From contig OU015566.1 in the NCBI GenBank assembly GCA_907165135.1, positions 12,322,157 to 12,386,156 of the forward strand: 64,000 nt of DNA, given 5' to 3'. Of the stretch, positions 57,637 to 64,000 are shown in pieces. The stretch comes from Oikopleura dioica (Eukaryota; Chordata; Appendicularia; Copelata; Oikopleuridae). The notes beneath the pieces were generated by a model that saw only the letters and a program-made list of their open reading frames with translations, did no database searches and had not been told where the DNA came from. Within the stretch, counting starts at the first letter, position 1. Each line of letters opens with the position of its first letter. A program made the translations under genes and the position numbers.

Positions 57637-57672
57637 GCCTGATGAAGGATTAATATCCGAAACCGGTAGCTC
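57637..57672 (+). ncRNA. Hammerhead-ribozyme-like motif, inverted copy
   Basis: The same core on the plus strand, inside the right arm of the hairpin. It could cleave only a transcript running the other way. Confidence 0.45.
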
Positions 57673-57712
57673 ACAAATAAACCAGAAAATGCCAACGGTC
57701 AACTAGAGAATA

Positions 57713-57724
57713 ATACTGAAATAA
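57713..57724. repeat. Target-site duplication, right copy
   Basis: ATACTGAAATAA, matching the left copy at 54552-54563. Confidence 0.75.
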
Positions 57725-58178
57725 AATTGATTGACTAAAACAAACAGAACAGAATACAAAACCGGCGTCTTTTCTTCCGGCGTGAGAATTTATTTACCCA
57801 ATTTGTGACTACTTTCTGACTCCTTCCTCTTGTCCAGGGGTGACTGACTTTCTTCTTCCTTGGCGCCTGACCCTGATTCCCTAATCACTCGTTTCCTTTT
57901 GAACTAATCACGCCGCAACTTAACAACTTCCCTAATTTTATGTAAAACATCACTTGCGTCGTTTTCGCGCTAATTGATAATCATAATTATTGCTCTTCCA
58001 TACACGTCATTTTATTTTGTCGTTTATGTTTTATTTGTCGTCATGTTATTGGTTTTGTGTGGCCGGAAAGAGGCCGTGGCATAAGAAAAAAAAATATAAT
58101 GCAACTGTAACTTTTCGAAAGACTGTAGCATTTGGTTCATAGGTTTCGAATTTTTTTTTTGAAATGTTTGTCTGTTAT
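57725..58178. other. 3' flank of PBX, no gene seen
   Basis: AT-rich DNA between the retroelement and the PBX stop codon; probably the PBX 3' UTR. Confidence 0.4.
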
Positions 58179-62686
<4,508 letters not shown>

Positions 62687-62989
62687 GTTCCCGATTTCAA
62701 TGTTTTCTCCCGAATAAGCTGAAGAAGGAGCCGCTCCTCAATTTTTGATTCTCGTTAGTCTCCTTTCTCCGCTTTCTCTTTCTTCTGAAAAACAGATTTG
62801 ATTAAAGATTGAGCTTATTAGCTAATGAAACGCGAACAAAACTGGCAGTTGTAGTCTTCGGTTCGTCAAAATCAGAACGAAAAGAAAAACTATACAAATT
62901 TAAATATATAAACATGCAATAATAATGAAGGGTTCTCCTTGTTGTCTTCATTTTAAAGATCGCTCCTTTTATGCATTTTCTCTATCGTT
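62687..62989. other. Intergenic, no gene seen
   Basis: AT-rich; lies between the PBX start and the NAA30 exon. Confidence 0.4.
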
Positions 62990-63167
62990 CTAGCGCAGCC
63001 AAAGTTTCAGTCGAAAAGCGTCTACTCCATTCAAATAATACTGGAACAAGCGCTCGTCACGCACAAATCCAAGCCGCTCGTAAAGCCGGAGTGCACCCAA
63101 ATTCGTAATTTCCGTTTCTAGCACGACCTCGTCGCACCCTTCCGCATCCATGGCTTCTATCGCCCTT
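62990..63167 (-). CDS. NAA30: Last exon of N-alpha-acetyltransferase 30 (NatC)
   Basis: Catalytic subunit of NatC, which acetylates N-terminal Met-hydrophobic proteins. Only the C-terminal about 58 residues are visible: [59 protein letters not shown], almost the same as vertebrate NAA30. Conservation starts exactly after a TTCTTCAG acceptor at 63168, phase 2. The acetyl-CoA-binding part of the GNAT fold is not found in the remaining 830 bp, so the other exons lie beyond the right edge or the exon is an isolated fragment. Confidence 0.75.
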
Positions 63168-64000
63168 CTGAAGAAACTTTTTAGAGGATGCTTTCTAGTC
63201 AGAACCGCTTTAACCACCGTTTGTTATATACTCTCTGCATGGTACACACACTCGGTGGAGCTCTAGGTCTTGATGAAGAGCGATCTCTATATCATCTATC
63301 AAGAGTGAGAATTAGCCACAAATGAGTATAGCGCAATTGTAATTAAAAACACAGATGTTGAGTTTAAAGATTATTAGCTAATCATTGTGTCATCTAATTT
63401 TTGGGAAGGAGCTTGTTGATACTCTTGAGATATTCCCTTTTTAAATGACAAGGCACACAATGAAAGAAAGAGCCGAGTCAAGTTCAGTTTCAGGAGGAAC
63501 TGTCACTGCCAGGAATTAATAGGAAAAGGGTCTACCCTCGGGGTAGCCGATCTTTTCAGTGCACCGATTAAAATGTGTCTAGCCGGGTTCGGAAAATGAT
63601 TGAAGAGTTTATTGATAAGTGTTTCTTTCCAAAGATATCCTTAGCAATAATCAAATATAGATTGAATTTAGAATCATAAATTTATGTTTGAAATAGTTTT
63701 TTTTAATTACCCCGTTTATAACCCCAATTTGGAATGCTTGACATGAATGTAGAAGAGACACAAACCTTGTTGAAACGTCTCTCCCGGACAATCAAGCCTC
63801 TTTTAGGTATTCATCTCTAAGTTCCGCTAAGTGCCTTTCTTTTCAACATTTTCGGGTCCGATCACTGCGTTATTGAAAGAAGCGACGGGGCAATATTTGG
63901 TATGGTGGTGCAGCGCGCCTCTATCGCGCCCGCTGAGGTCGCAAAAAATCAAAAACCCGCATAAATTTTTTGATAAAGAAAAAACTTTCCAAATTAAAAT
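63168..64000. other. Right end, no exon recognised
   Basis: Probably NAA30 intron or intergenic DNA. Includes a short hairpin (CTACCC/GGGTAG at about 63532-63546). No coding exon identified on either strand. Confidence 0.35.

Larger units (their letters stand above)
54564..57712 (-). mobile_element. Full-length Penelope-like retroelement
   Basis: About 3.15 kb, flanked by a 12-bp target-site duplication. It carries an intact reverse transcriptase/endonuclease ORF on the minus strand. Two 192-bp direct repeats (54563-54754 and 57327-57518, one end base shared with the duplication) flank the ORF, and a third, inverted copy makes a hairpin at the 5' end of the ORF strand (197-bp arms 57303-57499 and 57518-57714). 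Such pseudo-LTRs with an inverted end are typical of Penelope elements. Repeats that appear identical and the open ORF indicate a recent insertion. Confidence 0.9.
57303..57714. repeat. Terminal hairpin of the Penelope-like element
   Basis: Inverted arms 57303-57499 and 57518-57714 (197 bp each) with an 18-bp loop. The left arm contains most of the upstream pseudo-LTR; the right arm is its reversed copy. Confidence 0.85.

Overview
The window looks like nuclear DNA of a very compact chordate genome, most likely the appendicularian tunicate Oikopleura (O. dioica-like). The reasons are: nearly every gene is a recognisable animal gene (PBX, WAVE/SCAR, syntenin, tropomodulin, claudin, ZP-domain, DCAF7); most introns are only about 40-60 bp; several introns seem to begin with GA, GC or GG instead of GT; genes lie close together on one strand with a 3' splice acceptor right in front of the ATG, as expected for spliced-leader trans-splicing and operons; and a TTAGGG-type repeat is present. 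No bacterial operons, CRISPR arrays or tRNA genes were seen.

Layout. 1-10 kb: partial choline-transporter-like SLC5A7 (-), a small hypothetical gene (-), a secreted ZP/EGF protein (+), a claudin-like gene (-), an unrecognised multi-exon gene (-) and syntenin (+). 10-27 kb: a candidate small secreted peptide gene (+), then a long run of minus-strand genes: SNIP1-LRRC56, TBC1D8/9, DPAGT1, CCDC97, a GALNT and a small unknown. TBC1D8/9 and CCDC97 each carry a plus-strand gene inside an intron (RING finger; OCIA-domain protein). A 343-bp inverted-repeat element containing telomeric repeats lies between DPAGT1 and CCDC97. 27-37 kb: MDH1 and cytochrome b5 reductase (-), then a SUMF1-type formylglycine-generating enzyme that appears fused to an N-terminal repeat domain (+), and WAVE/SCAR with two alternative acidic last exons (+). 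37-42 kb: a decayed kinase gene followed by a 3.3-kb array of a 54-bp repeat.

42-54 kb: tightly packed minus-strand genes, probably in operons: TMOD, an acidic protein, UBA5 and DCAF7, then DDX52, EXOSC4 and ARHGAP39. 54.5-57.7 kb: a full-length Penelope-like retroelement with an intact 833-codon ORF, 192-bp direct repeats, a 197-bp terminal hairpin, hammerhead-like motifs and a 12-bp target-site duplication. 58-62.7 kb: PBX (-) with a Fos/Jun/ATF-type bZIP gene (+) inside its intron. 63 kb: the last exon of NAA30 (-).

The genes are mainly household and do not form one pathway. There is a loose secretory-pathway theme (DPAGT1, GALNT, SUMF1, ZP protein) and a cytoskeleton theme (WAVE, tropomodulin, ARHGAP39). 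The most novel points are the SUMF1 fusion ending in HDEL, the WAVE alternative tails, the Penelope element with its ribozyme-like terminal repeats, and the telomere-repeat-bearing palindromic element. Gene models were spliced by eye from homology and splice signals; boundaries are approximate where stated.
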